Below, piece after piece: positions 1 to 9,070 of a stretch of DNA of 61,426 bases (its first letter is position 1; the number at the start of each line of letters is the position of its first letter). A model generated the notes under the pieces. That model ran no database searches. It was not told the origin of the DNA and worked only from the letters and a program-made list of their open reading frames with translations. The position numbers and the translations under genes were made by a program. The stretch comes from Halanaerobium congolense (GTDB lineage Bacteria > Bacillota > Halanaerobiia > Halanaerobiales > Halanaerobiaceae): the NCBI RefSeq assembly GCF_004366375.1, contig NZ_SOEF01000019.1, positions 1-61,426 of the forward strand. Reading direction: 5' to 3'.

Positions 1-361
1 ATCTTGGTTTTCCCGTTCAGGTTATACCGCGACTTACTAAAACTAGTTTTAGTTTTAGACAAATACAGAACTCCTCCGGTCAATTATTCCATCTTGCTGT
101 CATTCCAACCCTAATCACATCTGCAAATCCAGCCTAGATTGCATGGTTGTTATGCCGGCATTGAGCTTCTTCGTTTCTTAGGCGAATCGCCATTTACAGA
201 TGCCACCTCTGGTTCACATAATGTTTTGGACTAACAGCACGTCTCAGACTCTTCAGATTCCACCTCACGGTGAACACCCTGTCATTGTTGACTTCTACAT
301 GATACATGCCACAACATAGATAGGACTTTCACCTATTATCAGAATAATTTACGGAGCACAC
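1..361 (-). mobile_element. Group II (IIC-like) intron, 5' part, cut by window edge
   Basis: Read on the minus strand, the segment starts with GTGTG at 361, the group II 5' consensus. It then shows a domain I signature: a short stem with GGTGAAAGTCC near 323-336, followed by a GTGAGGTGGAATCTGAAG-type stretch near 256-274, resembling known IIC introns from memory. The 5' splice site lies directly after the T-run of a rho-independent terminator, the usual target of class C introns. The reverse-transcriptase ORF and 3' end would lie left of position 1 and cannot be seen. Class assignment rests on motif recall and insertion context. Confidence 0.8.
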
Positions 362-362
362 C

Positions 363-400
363 AAAAAAAGCAGTTAGCGAAGCGATCAACTAACTGCTTT
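363..400 (-). terminator. Rho-independent terminator of the sugar operon
   Basis: On the minus strand AAAGCAGTTAG (400-390) pairs with CTAACTGCTTT (377-367), followed by a run of seven T. It lies just downstream of the isomerase stop codon at 434 and ends the catabolic operon. The intron begins two bases after the T-run. Confidence 0.85.
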
Positions 401-433
401 AGAATTAATTATTAATTTTTAAAAATTGAAAAA

Positions 434-1423
434 TTACTTCTCCATCGAATCATCAAAGGCCAGATTAGAAGGATCAAAGTCAACATTGCGGACAAAGCGG
501 AGAGCTTCTTCAGCTCCATAGATCCGATCCATACCGCTGTCTTCCCATTCAACAGAAAGAGGACCTGTATAATCCATCTTATTTAACTCTCTAATAATTT
601 CATCAAAATCTACAGTCCCATGACCCAGAGATCTAAAATCCCAGCCGCGGCGGCGGTCACCAAAGGGAAGATGAGATCCTAAGATTCCTTCCCTTCCATT
701 TAAGCTGACAGCAGCATCTTTCATATGCACATGATAAATTCTTTCACTAAAATCTCTCAAGAATAGGTGAGGGGTCATTCCCTGCCAGATTAAATGACTG
801 GGATCAAAATTAATCCCAAACTCAGGCCGCCAATCAAATTTATCTAAAAGTTTTTCTGTGGTGTAAAAATCAAAGGCAATCTCAGTTGGGTGGACCTCTA
901 AGGCAAATTTAACTCCATTTTCTTTAAATACATCTAAAATTGGATTCCAGAGCTCAACTATCTGCTCAAAACCTTCTTCAATCATCGCTTCTGTTGTCTG
1001 AGGAAAAGAATAAAAAAACTTCCAGATTGGTGAGCCTGTAAAACCAGTTACTACCTCAACCCCTAAATTTTTGGCAGCAACCGCTGTTAATTTCATCTCT
1101 TCTACCGCCCATTTTCTTATCTCTTCCGGCTGACCTGCATATTTTTCCGGAGCAAAATTGTCGAGCCGAGGGTCATAACGATCACCAACACACTGACCGG
1201 CTAAATGATTACCAATAGCCCAGACTCCCAAGTTATTTTTCGCCAATATTTCAAGCTTTTCTTCAACATAAGAGCTGTCTTCGGCTGCTTTTTGAACATC
1301 TAAATGGTCACCCCAGCAGGCAATCTCTAAACCATCATAACCAATTCCACTCATTATTTGGGCCAGTTCTGAAAATGATAGATCTGCCCACTGACCTGTA
1401 AAAATAGTTACTTTACGTCCCAT
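434..1423 (-). CDS. Sugar phosphate isomerase/epimerase (TIM barrel, IolE/IolI-like)
   Basis: A 329-residue member of the xylose-isomerase-like/AP-endonuclease-2 TIM-barrel family, probably acting on a keto sugar or inositol derivative in the cytoplasm. Likely metal ligands lie in LEVHPTE, DPSHLIW, HVHMKD and LSVEWED, in the usual order. It is longer than typical IolE proteins (about 270-300). The ATG at 1423 is preferred over an upstream in-frame GTG because AGGGG lies 8 bases before it. Last gene of the catabolic operon, paired with the Gfo/Idh gene at 1481-2626, which suggests an oxidised sugar intermediate. Exact substrate unknown. Confidence 0.85.
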   Translation of the reverse strand: MGRKVTIFTGQWADLSFSELAQIMSGIGYDGLEIACWGDHLDVQKAAEDSSYVEEKLEILAKNNLGVWAIGNHLAGQCVGDRYDPRLDNFAPEKYAGQPEEIRKWAVEEMKLTAVAAKNLGVEVVTGFTGSPIWKFFYSFPQTTEAMIEEGFEQIVELWNPILDVFKENGVKFALEVHPTEIAFDFYTTEKLLDKFDWRPEFGINFDPSHLIWQGMTPHLFLRDFSERIYHVHMKDAAVSLNGREGILGSHLPFGDRRRGWDFRSLGHGTVDFDEIIRELNKMDYTGPLSVEWEDSGMDRIYGAEEALRFVRNVDFDPSNLAFDDSMEK

Positions 1424-1480
1424 TTTCCACACCCCTTAAATAAAATTATCATTTATCGTCTTATAGTTTTTAAGCTTCTC

Positions 1481-2626
1481 TTAGACTTCAACCCATTTTT
1501 CTTCTCTGGAACTTTTTAAAATTGCTTCAGTAATTTTGACTTCCAAGGCTCCATCAGCAAAAGTAGCAAAATCATAATCAGCAGGGTCTCCTGCCGCTAA
1601 AATACAGTTATAAAAATCCTTAATCGAATTTTTTAATCCTTCTGACCAACCTTCAATATGACCGCCCGGATAATAACAATCTTTTTTAACCTTTTCAGAT
1701 AAAATTCCAGGATCTTTTAGTAAAATTTCATTTGCTTTATCTCTATGACCAATAAATAATTGATTGGCATTTTCTTGCGACCAGGAATAAGTATTTTCAC
1801 TTCCATTAATTTCAACAAATAAATCATTTTTATGGCCGGCACTAACCTGAGAAACTGTGAAATTTCCAACAGCTCCATTTTCTAATTCTAATAAAACAGA
1901 ACCATAATCTTCTGTGTTCACACTTATTTTGTCAAATTTAGCTTCTTTGGATTTATTTTTTTCAAATGTTTTGTTTTCACCTGCAGGCTTTTTTCTATAT
2001 GGGTGAATGATTTTTAGGTTAGAAAATACTTTTTTTATTTTTGAGTCAGTTAAAAACTGAACTAAATCACACCAATGTGATCCAATATCTGCAATTGCTC
2101 TTGATTCTCCACCAGCTTCAGAATTAACTCTCCAATTATAATCTGTATCGTATAATAACCAGTCCTGAAGATAATAACCCTGTACAATATTAATATTTCC
2201 AGCTTCATTCTTAATCTTATTTTTCATTTCTTTAACTAATGGATAATGTCTGTAATTAAAATTAACTCCATTATAAACATCACTATCTTCTGCAACCTGG
2301 GTCAGCTCTTTTGCCTGTTTATAACTGACAGCAAGAGGTTTTTCAGAAAAAACATTTTTATTAGCTTTCATAGCAGCTATATTAATTTCACAATGCAAAA
2401 AGTTTGGAGTACAATTGTGAATTGCATCAATTTCTTCATTTTTAAGTAATTCTTTGTAATCTCCATAATATCCAGGAATATTTAATTCTTCAGCTCGTTT
2501 TTTGGCAAGAGCAACATCATTTTCTGCTAAAGCGATCACTTCAATAAAATTCAATCTTCTCATAGCCTCAATATGAGCCTCTCCAATAAATCCACTACCA
2601 ATAATCCCGACTTTTATTTTTTTCAT
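1481..2626 (-). CDS. Gfo/Idh/MocA-family NAD(P)-dependent oxidoreductase
   Basis: A 381-residue sugar or inositol dehydrogenase-like protein. The N-terminal Rossmann motif is VGIIGSGFIGEAH; the family EKP motif is in SEKPLAVSYKQA (catalytic-site Lys), followed by NFNYRH and a DIGSHWCDL segment containing the family's conserved His. It would oxidise or reduce a sugar hydroxyl with NAD(P). AAAGGA precedes the ATG. It lies between the permease gene and the last isomerase gene, co-directional with short gaps. A second, only moderately similar member of the same family lies at 5192-6352, so the pathway may use two successive redox steps. Substrate not predictable from sequence. Confidence 0.85.
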   Translation of the reverse strand: MKKIKVGIIGSGFIGEAHIEAMRRLNFIEVIALAENDVALAKKRAEELNIPGYYGDYKELLKNEEIDAIHNCTPNFLHCEINIAAMKANKNVFSEKPLAVSYKQAKELTQVAEDSDVYNGVNFNYRHYPLVKEMKNKIKNEAGNINIVQGYYLQDWLLYDTDYNWRVNSEAGGESRAIADIGSHWCDLVQFLTDSKIKKVFSNLKIIHPYRKKPAGENKTFEKNKSKEAKFDKISVNTEDYGSVLLELENGAVGNFTVSQVSAGHKNDLFVEINGSENTYSWSQENANQLFIGHRDKANEILLKDPGILSEKVKKDCYYPGGHIEGWSEGLKNSIKDFYNCILAAGDPADYDFATFADGALEVKITEAILKSSREEKWVEV

Positions 2627-2694
2627 ATTGAAAAATCCTTTCTTAAAAAATATTAATTTATCTATTTTTGAAAGTTAATTGATATTTAGTTTCA

Positions 2695-3642
2695 CTATTT
2701 CTTTTTACCTAAGGCTACAGCAAGAATAATAATTAATCCTCTAATAATCATTTGTTGACTAACATCAAGCCCAGCAATTATCAAACCATTATTAATTACT
2801 CCCATCAGTAAAGCTCCTACTAAAGTACCAATGATTGTACCCATTCCTCCAAACAAACTAGTACCACCAAGAATAACTGCAGCTATTACTGAAAGTTCAT
2901 CTCCTTCTCCAAAAGTATATCTTCCTGACTGCATTCTCCCGGCATATAACATACCGGCTAAGCCAGCCATTAAACCAGATAATGCCATAACCTTAAATTT
3001 AATTAGGGAAGTTTTAACACCAGTATATTTTGCTGCTTTCTCGTTTCCCCCTACTGCCAGAGTATGTCTTCCAAAAGTGGTTTTATTATAAACTACATAT
3101 CCTATTAAACCGATTAATATCATCCAGAAAAATAATATCGGTATTAGTCCTATATTACCAGAACCAAACCAAAAATTATAAGTATCATTTAAAATAGGTA
3201 TGGGTTTAGTATCAGTTAACCACATGGCGGTTCCTCTAATAGTTCCCATCATACCCAGAGTCACAAGAAAAGATGGAATACCAATTTGGGAAACAAAAAA
3301 TCCATTTACAACTCCGAAAAACATTCCAGTTGCTAATCCTACAATTAATGCAATAATTATTCCTAAGCCAGCATCCAATACTAATGCAGTTGATAATGCA
3401 GAAAGAGCAGTGATAGAACCAACAGATAAGTCAATTTCTCCAGCTGAAATTACAAATGTCATACCTATCGCCATAACTGAAATAATTGCTGTTTGTCTAA
3501 AAATATTAGCAATATTAAACACAGATAAAAATCCATCTTTATACAAAGTTATTGCGAAAAATATGAAAACAAATGCAAAAGCAATAAAAACAATATTTTG
3601 TTGCCAATCAAACCGAAATCTTCCTTTAATTTTGGATTGCAT
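2695..3642 (-). CDS. Ribose-type ABC transporter permease (RbsC family)
   Basis: A 315-residue polytopic inner-membrane permease of the BPD_transp_2/RbsC family, with many hydrophobic segments and the family stretches FVISAGEIDLSVGS and AAVILGGTSLFGG. It would form the channel of a carbohydrate importer with the ATPase at 3626-5131 and the binding protein at 6404-7510. An in-frame start exists upstream, but the ATG at 3642 has GGAGG at good spacing. It overlaps the 3' end of the ATPase gene by 17 bases, consistent with translational coupling. Family clear; the sugar is unknown. Confidence 0.9.
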   Translation of the reverse strand: MQSKIKGRFRFDWQQNIVFIAFAFVFIFFAITLYKDGFLSVFNIANIFRQTAIISVMAIGMTFVISAGEIDLSVGSITALSALSTALVLDAGLGIIIALIVGLATGMFFGVVNGFFVSQIGIPSFLVTLGMMGTIRGTAMWLTDTKPIPILNDTYNFWFGSGNIGLIPILFFWMILIGLIGYVVYNKTTFGRHTLAVGGNEKAAKYTGVKTSLIKFKVMALSGLMAGLAGMLYAGRMQSGRYTFGEGDELSVIAAVILGGTSLFGGMGTIIGTLVGALLMGVINNGLIIAGLDVSQQMIIRGLIIILAVALGKKK

Positions 3643-5131
3643 GTTGTAAATCCTCCTCTGATCTAATTTCTGATCTTTCAAAACTATCAACCACTTTACC
3701 TTCACTCATAATTAAAATCCTATCACTTACTGCCATAAGTTCTCTTAATTCAGAAGATATAACTAATACTGATTTGCCCGAATTTGCAATTTCTCTAATA
3801 ATTTCCATAATTTCAGTTTTTGCTCCAATATCAACTCCAATAGTTGGTTCATCTAATAAATAAATTCGAGGTTCAGTTGCCAACCATTTTGCTAAAACAA
3901 CCTTTTGTTGATTACCACCAGATAAAAGACTCACTTTTTTATGCATACTATCAGTTACAATATTCAATTTATCAATATAATTATTAGTAATATCTTTTCC
4001 AATATTATTATTAATTAATAACCGAGATTTTGTCTCATCAAAAACTGTTAAGAGTATATTTTCCTTAACACTATGATCTAAAATTAATCCTTCTTCTCGC
4101 CTATCTTCTGGAATTAATGCAAATCCTTTGTCCATAGCATCTTCGGCATTTTTTATTGAAATTTCTTTTCCATCAAGTAAAATTTGGCCAGTTTTTTTAT
4201 CATCTAAACCAAAAATTGTTTCAACCATTTCTGACCTACCACTACCCATCAATCCAGCTACACCAAGTATTTCTCCTTTAAATAATTTGAAGTTGACATC
4301 ATTTAAATTGCTTTTGAAAGAAGAAAAATTTTTAACTTCAAGAACAGGTTTATCTTTTTTGAAACTATTTTTTCTAGGTTTCCATTCAAATTTTTCTTCT
4401 AAATTTTTTCCAACTATATATTCAATTAACTTATCCATATCTATTTGGGATGTTTTTACCGTAGTGATTTTTTTTCCATTTCTTAATATAGTAATTCTAT
4501 CTGTTATTTTAAAAATTTCTTCCATTCTATGAGAAATATATATTATAGATACATTTTTTTCTTTTAATTTATCAATAAAATCAAATAATAATGTGGTTTC
4601 ATTTTCCGAAAGAGCTGCTGTAGGTTCATCCATAATTAATATCTTTGCATCTTTAGAAACAGCTTTAGCTATTTCTATCATTTGGGCATAACCTACACTC
4701 AATTCACTAATTCTAATTTTTGGATCAATTTCTAATTCAAGATCATTTAATAATTTTTTTGTTTCTTCAATCATCTTTTTATCATTAATTAATTTTGATT
4801 TGTTTTTCTTCGGTTCATTATTTAAAAAAATATTCTCTGCCACAGATAAAGTTGGTACTAAACTTAATTCCTGAAAAATAATAGAAATCCCATAGTTTTC
4901 AGCATCATTTAGATTTTTTATATCTACTAAAGATCCTTCAATATAAATTTTCCCCTCTTCTTTAGTATATACTCCAGTTAAAATCTTCATTAATGTAGAC
5001 TTTCCTGCACCATTTCCACCAACAAGAGCATGTACCTCACCATTTTTTAAATTAAAATTTACATCATTTAAAACTTTTGTTTTGTTAAAAGATTTCCCTA
5101 TATTTTTCATTTCAATAATGTTTTCACTCAT
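3626..5131 (-). CDS. Sugar ABC transporter ATP-binding protein (RbsA/MglA type)
   Basis: A 501-residue double-ABC ATPase of a CUT2-class sugar importer. The first half has Walker A GGNGAGKST, a signature-like LSVGYAQMIEIAKA and Walker B ILIMDEPTAAL. The second half has the usual degenerate P-loop (GLMGSGRSEM) but a canonical LSGGNQQKVVLAKWL signature and YLLDEPTIGVD. Length matches the family (about 500). Cytoplasmic face of the membrane, energising the adjacent RbsC-type permease. A strong stem-loop lies upstream in the gap to the Gfo/Idh gene. Confidence 0.93.
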   Translation of the reverse strand: MSENIIEMKNIGKSFNKTKVLNDVNFNLKNGEVHALVGGNGAGKSTLMKILTGVYTKEEGKIYIEGSLVDIKNLNDAENYGISIIFQELSLVPTLSVAENIFLNNEPKKNKSKLINDKKMIEETKKLLNDLELEIDPKIRISELSVGYAQMIEIAKAVSKDAKILIMDEPTAALSENETTLLFDFIDKLKEKNVSIIYISHRMEEIFKITDRITILRNGKKITTVKTSQIDMDKLIEYIVGKNLEEKFEWKPRKNSFKKDKPVLEVKNFSSFKSNLNDVNFKLFKGEILGVAGLMGSGRSEMVETIFGLDDKKTGQILLDGKEISIKNAEDAMDKGFALIPEDRREEGLILDHSVKENILLTVFDETKSRLLINNNIGKDITNNYIDKLNIVTDSMHKKVSLLSGGNQQKVVLAKWLATEPRIYLLDEPTIGVDIGAKTEIMEIIREIANSGKSVLVISSELRELMAVSDRILIMSEGKVVDSFERSEIRSEEDLQHAIQN

Positions 5132-5149
5132 AAGAACATCCTTTCTTAG

Positions 5150-5180
5150 ATGGCCGAAGAGGTAAAACCTCTTCGGCCAT
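5150..5180 (-). promoter_or_regulatory. Intercistronic 13-bp stem-loop between Gfo/Idh and ATPase genes
   Basis: ATGGCCGAAGAGG (5150-5162) is perfectly repeated in inverted form at 5168-5180 with a 5-base loop. No T-run follows on either strand, so it is not a canonical terminator. In this position such stems often stabilise upstream mRNA or cause partial attenuation, which would give more binding protein than ATPase. That role is inference. Confidence 0.6.
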
Positions 5181-5191
5181 GGTAATAATAT

Positions 5192-6352
5192 TTATACCGA
5201 AACCCAACTTTCTTTTGAAGCTGATTTTAAAATTCCATCAGCAATAACATCAATTCTATAACCGTCTTCAAAGTTAGGAGAGAGGTCAGTATCTTCTACA
5301 ATTGATTTAATAAATTCATAAACTTCAATAATTTTAGTCTCTCCATATCCAATACCAAGAGCTGGAATAGGCCAGAGATTTTCTCCGTAAGGATGTGCAG
5401 GACCTGTATAAAGAGTTTTGTATCCTTTTCTTTCTGAATCCTGATCGGTAAAACAGACTTGAAGTTCATCTCTGCGTTCATAATTAAAGTAAAGTGACCC
5501 TTTTTCACCATGTATTTCAAAGGTAAGGAAGTTATTTCTACCCCATGCGTTTCTAGTAGCTTCGATACTTCCTACAGCTCCATTCTCAAATTTTAACATT
5601 GTCATAAATTCATCATCTACATCAACCGGCTTTTTCTCTACATTACTTTCACCTTTTACTGTACCAAGATTGTCAACTCCACCTGCTTGAACTGGACGTT
5701 CTTTAATATAGGTTTTAGTAACTGCATTCACATCAGAAATCTCACCAACTAAATAGCGGGCAAAGTCCAATACATGTGACCCTATATCTCCTAAAGCACC
5801 TGAACCTGCAATTTCTTTTTGAAAACGCCAGGAAAGTGGTGATTCTGGATCTGCAGACCAATCCTGTAGATAAGTTCCTCTAAAATTCAGAATTTTTCCT
5901 ACTTTTCCGTCTTCAATAAACTTCTTAGCTAGAACAACAGCTGGAGTTCTGCGGTAATTATAAGCAACTGCATGTTTTACTCCTGCTTTTTCAACAGCCT
6001 CATACATCCTCTTAGCTTCCTCTGCTGTTCTAGCAAGAGGTTTTTCAGAAATTATATGCTTTCCTGCTTCAGCTGCAGCTACTGCAATTTCTTCGTGAAA
6101 TTTATTTGGAGTACAGATGTCAATGATATCTATTTCAGGATCATTAACAGCTTCTTTCCAATCAGTTGTATATTTCTCGAAACCAAAACTTTCTGCAGCC
6201 TGTTTTGCAGTTTCTTCATCAATATCAACCAAAGTCTTTCTAACCGGCATTGCTGGAGCAGGTGAAAAAAACATCGGCATACCTGCATAAGCGAGTGAAT
6301 GAGCCTTTGCCATAAATCCAGCACCTATCATAGCAACATTTAATTTTTTCAT
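5192..6352 (-). CDS. Gfo/Idh/MocA-family oxidoreductase
   Basis: A 386-residue NAD(P)-dependent dehydrogenase-like protein. It begins with the Rossmann motif VAMIGAGFMAKAH, followed by SEKPLARTAEEA, YNYRRTP and DIGSHVLDFARYL, the family active-site blocks. It lies between the binding-protein and ATPase genes of the same operon, with a stem-loop after its stop codon. It shares architecture with the protein at 1481-2626, including a GTYLQDW/GYYLQDW-type stretch, so the two are probably paralogues acting on related substrates. Family certain; reaction unknown. Confidence 0.88.
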   Translation of the reverse strand: MKKLNVAMIGAGFMAKAHSLAYAGMPMFFSPAPAMPVRKTLVDIDEETAKQAAESFGFEKYTTDWKEAVNDPEIDIIDICTPNKFHEEIAVAAAEAGKHIISEKPLARTAEEAKRMYEAVEKAGVKHAVAYNYRRTPAVVLAKKFIEDGKVGKILNFRGTYLQDWSADPESPLSWRFQKEIAGSGALGDIGSHVLDFARYLVGEISDVNAVTKTYIKERPVQAGGVDNLGTVKGESNVEKKPVDVDDEFMTMLKFENGAVGSIEATRNAWGRNNFLTFEIHGEKGSLYFNYERRDELQVCFTDQDSERKGYKTLYTGPAHPYGENLWPIPALGIGYGETKIIEVYEFIKSIVEDTDLSPNFEDGYRIDVIADGILKSASKESWVSV

Positions 6353-6403
6353 AATATTTTATTCCTCCTATATATTTGATTAATAAAAATATTTTCATTC
6401 GTT

Positions 6404-7510
6404 TTATTCATATTGATTTTTAATATTTTCTGGGGCTTCACTATTATAGACTGTTTTCCAGCTTTCAAGTAAGTTTTCTCTAGTTACTCGAAGGGCTGGT
6501 ACAGCATAATATGGTTCTACATCTTTTTCTAGCAAGGCTTTTCCAGCAATAATTGCCTCAGAAACTCCCTGCCAATAAGGTATTTGTGCTCCCAGTCCTT
6601 TGATCATACCACCTCTAGCCATATCTAAAGCTACATTTTCTCCTAGGTCAATAGTAGTGATTTTAAGATCACTTCTACCCATTGGACGTGCTGCTGATAA
6701 AACACCTTCTGCGGGAACATCCCATACAGCAAAAATTCCATCTAAGGTTGGGTTTCTTGTTAGCATCGATGAAGCTACATTTGATGCTTCTGATGGATTA
6801 TTAAATCCACCCTCTTCCACTATTTCAATATTTGGATAATTTTCTATAATTGTTGTTTTGAATGCTTCATATCTCTGAGCTGTTACAAAGAAATCAGCAT
6901 CATGATATACTATTCCTACTGTTCCTTTTCCATTTAATTCTTCAGCCATAATTTCTGCAGCAACAACTCCATTACCATAATTATCAGCAGAAACAACACT
7001 TGCATAGTCTTCACCAGGAGTAAAGCCAGCTGGAACATTATCCATAAAAACTAATTTAATGCCTGCATTGACAGCAAGTCTAAAAGCATTTGCAGTTGCT
7101 GTTGGATCAACTGGAATACTTATAATTACATCCGGTTGTCTTGCCATCACAGTTTCAATATCAGAAGTCTGTTTTTCTACGCTAAATTGTGCATCAGTTA
7201 CTGCAACAACTTCAATATTCATTTTCGAAAATGTCTCTCGAAGGGCATTAATCTGTGCTCTTGACCAGTCATTACCTGCATAATGCATCACAATAGCAGC
7301 CTTATAATTACCTGATTTTATTTCTTTTAGTTCATCCTCACTTAAAGAAAGTGTCTTAGCAGAAGTGGCCTTATTACCACGAGGACCATTACTGTAAATT
7401 TCTCTATCAGGTAATTCATCAGTTACTGAGATGCCTGCTGCAAAAGTTGTGCCACCAATTACCAATAACAGAACCAATATTAAACTGATAACCTTAAAAT
7501 TATTTTTCAT
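6404..7510 (-). CDS. Sugar ABC transporter substrate-binding protein (RbsB-like)
   Basis: A 368-residue periplasmic-binding-protein family 1 protein. It has a clear signal peptide (residues 1-25, hydrophobic LILVLLLVIGG, possible cut after FAA) and no lipobox Cys. The mature region has type 1 fold stretches such as RQPDVIISIPVDP and TATANAFRLAVNAGIKLVFMD. Compared with E. coli RbsB it carries extra N-terminal sequence of about 40 residues. It would deliver the sugar to the permease and ATPase encoded in the same operon. The fold is clear; ligand unknown. Confidence 0.9.
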   Translation of the reverse strand: MKNNFKVISLILVLLLVIGGTTFAAGISVTDELPDREIYSNGPRGNKATSAKTLSLSEDELKEIKSGNYKAAIVMHYAGNDWSRAQINALRETFSKMNIEVVAVTDAQFSVEKQTSDIETVMARQPDVIISIPVDPTATANAFRLAVNAGIKLVFMDNVPAGFTPGEDYASVVSADNYGNGVVAAEIMAEELNGKGTVGIVYHDADFFVTAQRYEAFKTTIIENYPNIEIVEEGGFNNPSEASNVASSMLTRNPTLDGIFAVWDVPAEGVLSAARPMGRSDLKITTIDLGENVALDMARGGMIKGLGAQIPYWQGVSEAIIAGKALLEKDVEPYYAVPALRVTRENLLESWKTVYNSEAPENIKNQYE

Positions 7511-7534
7511 TTTTTCCTCCCTCTCCCTATTGTG

Positions 7535-8353
7535 TTATTCTAAACCTAATTCTTCTGCAAGATATTCCTTAGTTATTTTTGCCCCTTTTTTAGGATCTTC
7601 ATGACTATCTAATTCAATTGTAATCCAGCCTTCATAATTAGCATCATTTAATATTTTTAGCATTTTTGAAAAATCTTGAGTACCTTCACCCAGTGGAACA
7701 AATTCTCCATCTTTTAAATCTTTAAAATGAATATATACAATTCTATCAATATATTTTTCTATAACCTTAATTGGATCTGCTCCTCCAGCTTCAAGATGAG
7801 CAGTATCTGGACATAATTTAATTTCAGAATTTTTCATTACTTTATCTAGTTGTTCTGGGCCTTCACATGTAGTACCTAAATGAGGATGATATACTGCAGT
7901 CATTCCATATTTATCTGCGATTTCAGCAGCTTTATCAAGCCCTTCCCCTAAAGCTTTATAATCTGACTCTACTACACCACCACTTCTTATTGCTCCACCT
8001 CCTAAAACAAGATACGTACCACCTAATTCTGAAGCTAATTTAACAACCTCTTCAATTTTATATAATTCTTCATCTAAAATACCTGGATAAATAAAGTTCG
8101 CTCCCGAATAAACCCCTATAAATTCCAAATTATTTTTTTCTAACAGCGTTTCAAACTCTTCTTGCTTATTAGCAAAGTCCATGAGATTGCCATCAAATAT
8201 TTCAAACCCCTTATAACCTAAATTACCAATATCCTCTAAAGCTTCCTCTGTAGAGCCATTTGCTAAATAATAAGAATCTTTAATTGAAGTAACTCCTGCA
8301 GGATGGCCAACTACTCCTCCCCAGGTATTTGTTTCATAACCTAATTTAATCAT
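7535..8353 (-). CDS. Sugar phosphate isomerase/epimerase (TIM barrel)
   Basis: A 272-residue xylose-isomerase-like TIM-barrel protein, the normal size for IolE/IolI/Hyi relatives. Likely metal or substrate residues are in YHPHLGTTCE, LCPDTAHLEAGG, IHFKDLKDGE and ITIELDSHEDP. It is the first gene after the LacI-type promoter-operator at 8526-8580, so it heads the catabolic operon. With the second isomerase at 434-1423 and two Gfo/Idh enzymes, it suggests a multi-step conversion of an oxidised sugar or inositol. A specific reaction cannot be assigned. Confidence 0.85.
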   Translation of the reverse strand: MIKLGYETNTWGGVVGHPAGVTSIKDSYYLANGSTEEALEDIGNLGYKGFEIFDGNLMDFANKQEEFETLLEKNNLEFIGVYSGANFIYPGILDEELYKIEEVVKLASELGGTYLVLGGGAIRSGGVVESDYKALGEGLDKAAEIADKYGMTAVYHPHLGTTCEGPEQLDKVMKNSEIKLCPDTAHLEAGGADPIKVIEKYIDRIVYIHFKDLKDGEFVPLGEGTQDFSKMLKILNDANYEGWITIELDSHEDPKKGAKITKEYLAEELGLE

Positions 8354-8458
8354 TAATAATTCCTCCTAATTTTTCACTTATTATTGACAAGAGCTTCTTA
8401 GCATTTACATATTACTGTTTTTTAAAAAATGAAACTACATTATCACCACCCCCTGAAT

Positions 8459-8472
8459 TGTAATCCATTACA
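8459..8472. promoter_or_regulatory. Secondary palindromic operator candidate
   Basis: TGTAATCCATTACA is a palindrome apart from its central two bases, and its half-sites resemble those of the main operator at 8526-8545. It lies 54 bases downstream of the main operator in the untranslated leader, a plausible auxiliary LacI-family site. Binding is inferred only from half-site similarity. Confidence 0.45.
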
Positions 8473-8525
8473 TATATTAATAAAATTTTTTTTTAGTATT
8501 CAATTTAGTAGTAATATATAATTAT

Positions 8526-8580
8526 AGATGTATTCGATTACATCTAACAAAAGTATATACTATTTATTTTGATTTGTCAA
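8526..8580 (-). promoter_or_regulatory. Promoter and LacI-family operator of the catabolic operon
   Basis: On the minus strand the -35 TTGACA (8580-8575) and -10 TATACT (8557-8552) are separated by exactly 17 bases. Just downstream lies AGATGTATTCGATTACATCT (8526-8545), a near-palindrome centred on TCGA as in LacI-family operators. The -35 overlaps the last codons of the upstream small gene. The same arrangement occurs before the repressor gene (10112-10165). Confidence 0.8.
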
Positions 8581-9054
8581 ACTATTTTCATAATTTTTAA
8601 AGTTAAATCTTTGTTTTCGAATCTGATCAACAAAATTCTCGAAGGGTTCGTAATAATTTGATGAATTAAATTTTACTTTGACTACTGGATCTTCTGATGA
8701 ATCAGTAATTATTTTAAATTGTCCTTCCAAAAGGCAAATGTCTAATTCTATACTGCTGATTTTGTCATAATATAAATGTTTAATCCTGTATCCTAAATAA
8801 TTATCAGTAATTTCTTTAAAACCTTCTTCTAAAAAAATTATCCCGTGGGTTGTAGCTACTAGTAATTTAGCCGATTTATATACTGACGATTCAATATCTC
8901 TCTCATTTAGATGTTCTCTTTTTATAAAAATTAGATCTATTATATCTTCTTTTTCAGTAAAAATTGATTTTTTAGAAATTACTTCCTTAAAAATATGATG
9001 AACATCATTCTTAGCTTCTAATATAGAATTAATTTTCTGCTCTAAAGACTGCAT
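8560..9054 (-). CDS. Hypothetical protein, possible PH-like domain
   Basis: A 164-residue soluble protein I do not recognise firmly. The middle (about residues 65-130) alternates beta strands with LLVATTHGIIFLE and YDKISSIELDI-type stretches, as in bacterial PH-like or SHOCT-associated domains. An excellent GGAGG precedes the ATG. It lies 16 bases downstream of the LacI-family gene and is probably co-transcribed with it under the autoregulated promoter. Its 3' end contains the -35 box of the downstream catabolic operon. Role unknown. Confidence 0.7.
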   Translation of the reverse strand: MQSLEQKINSILEAKNDVHHIFKEVISKKSIFTEKEDIIDLIFIKREHLNERDIESSVYKSAKLLVATTHGIIFLEEGFKEITDNYLGYRIKHLYYDKISSIELDICLLEGQFKIITDSSEDPVVKVKFNSSNYYEPFENFVDQIRKQRFNFKNYENSLTNQNK

Positions 9055-9070
9055 AAAACACCTCCTTCAT

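Noticed and set aside
2831-3649. Plus-strand ORFs opposite the ABC permease gene
   Set aside because: They are shadows of the permease frame: low-complexity Pro/Ile/Ala composition, no ribosome sites, and the minus-strand gene is certain.
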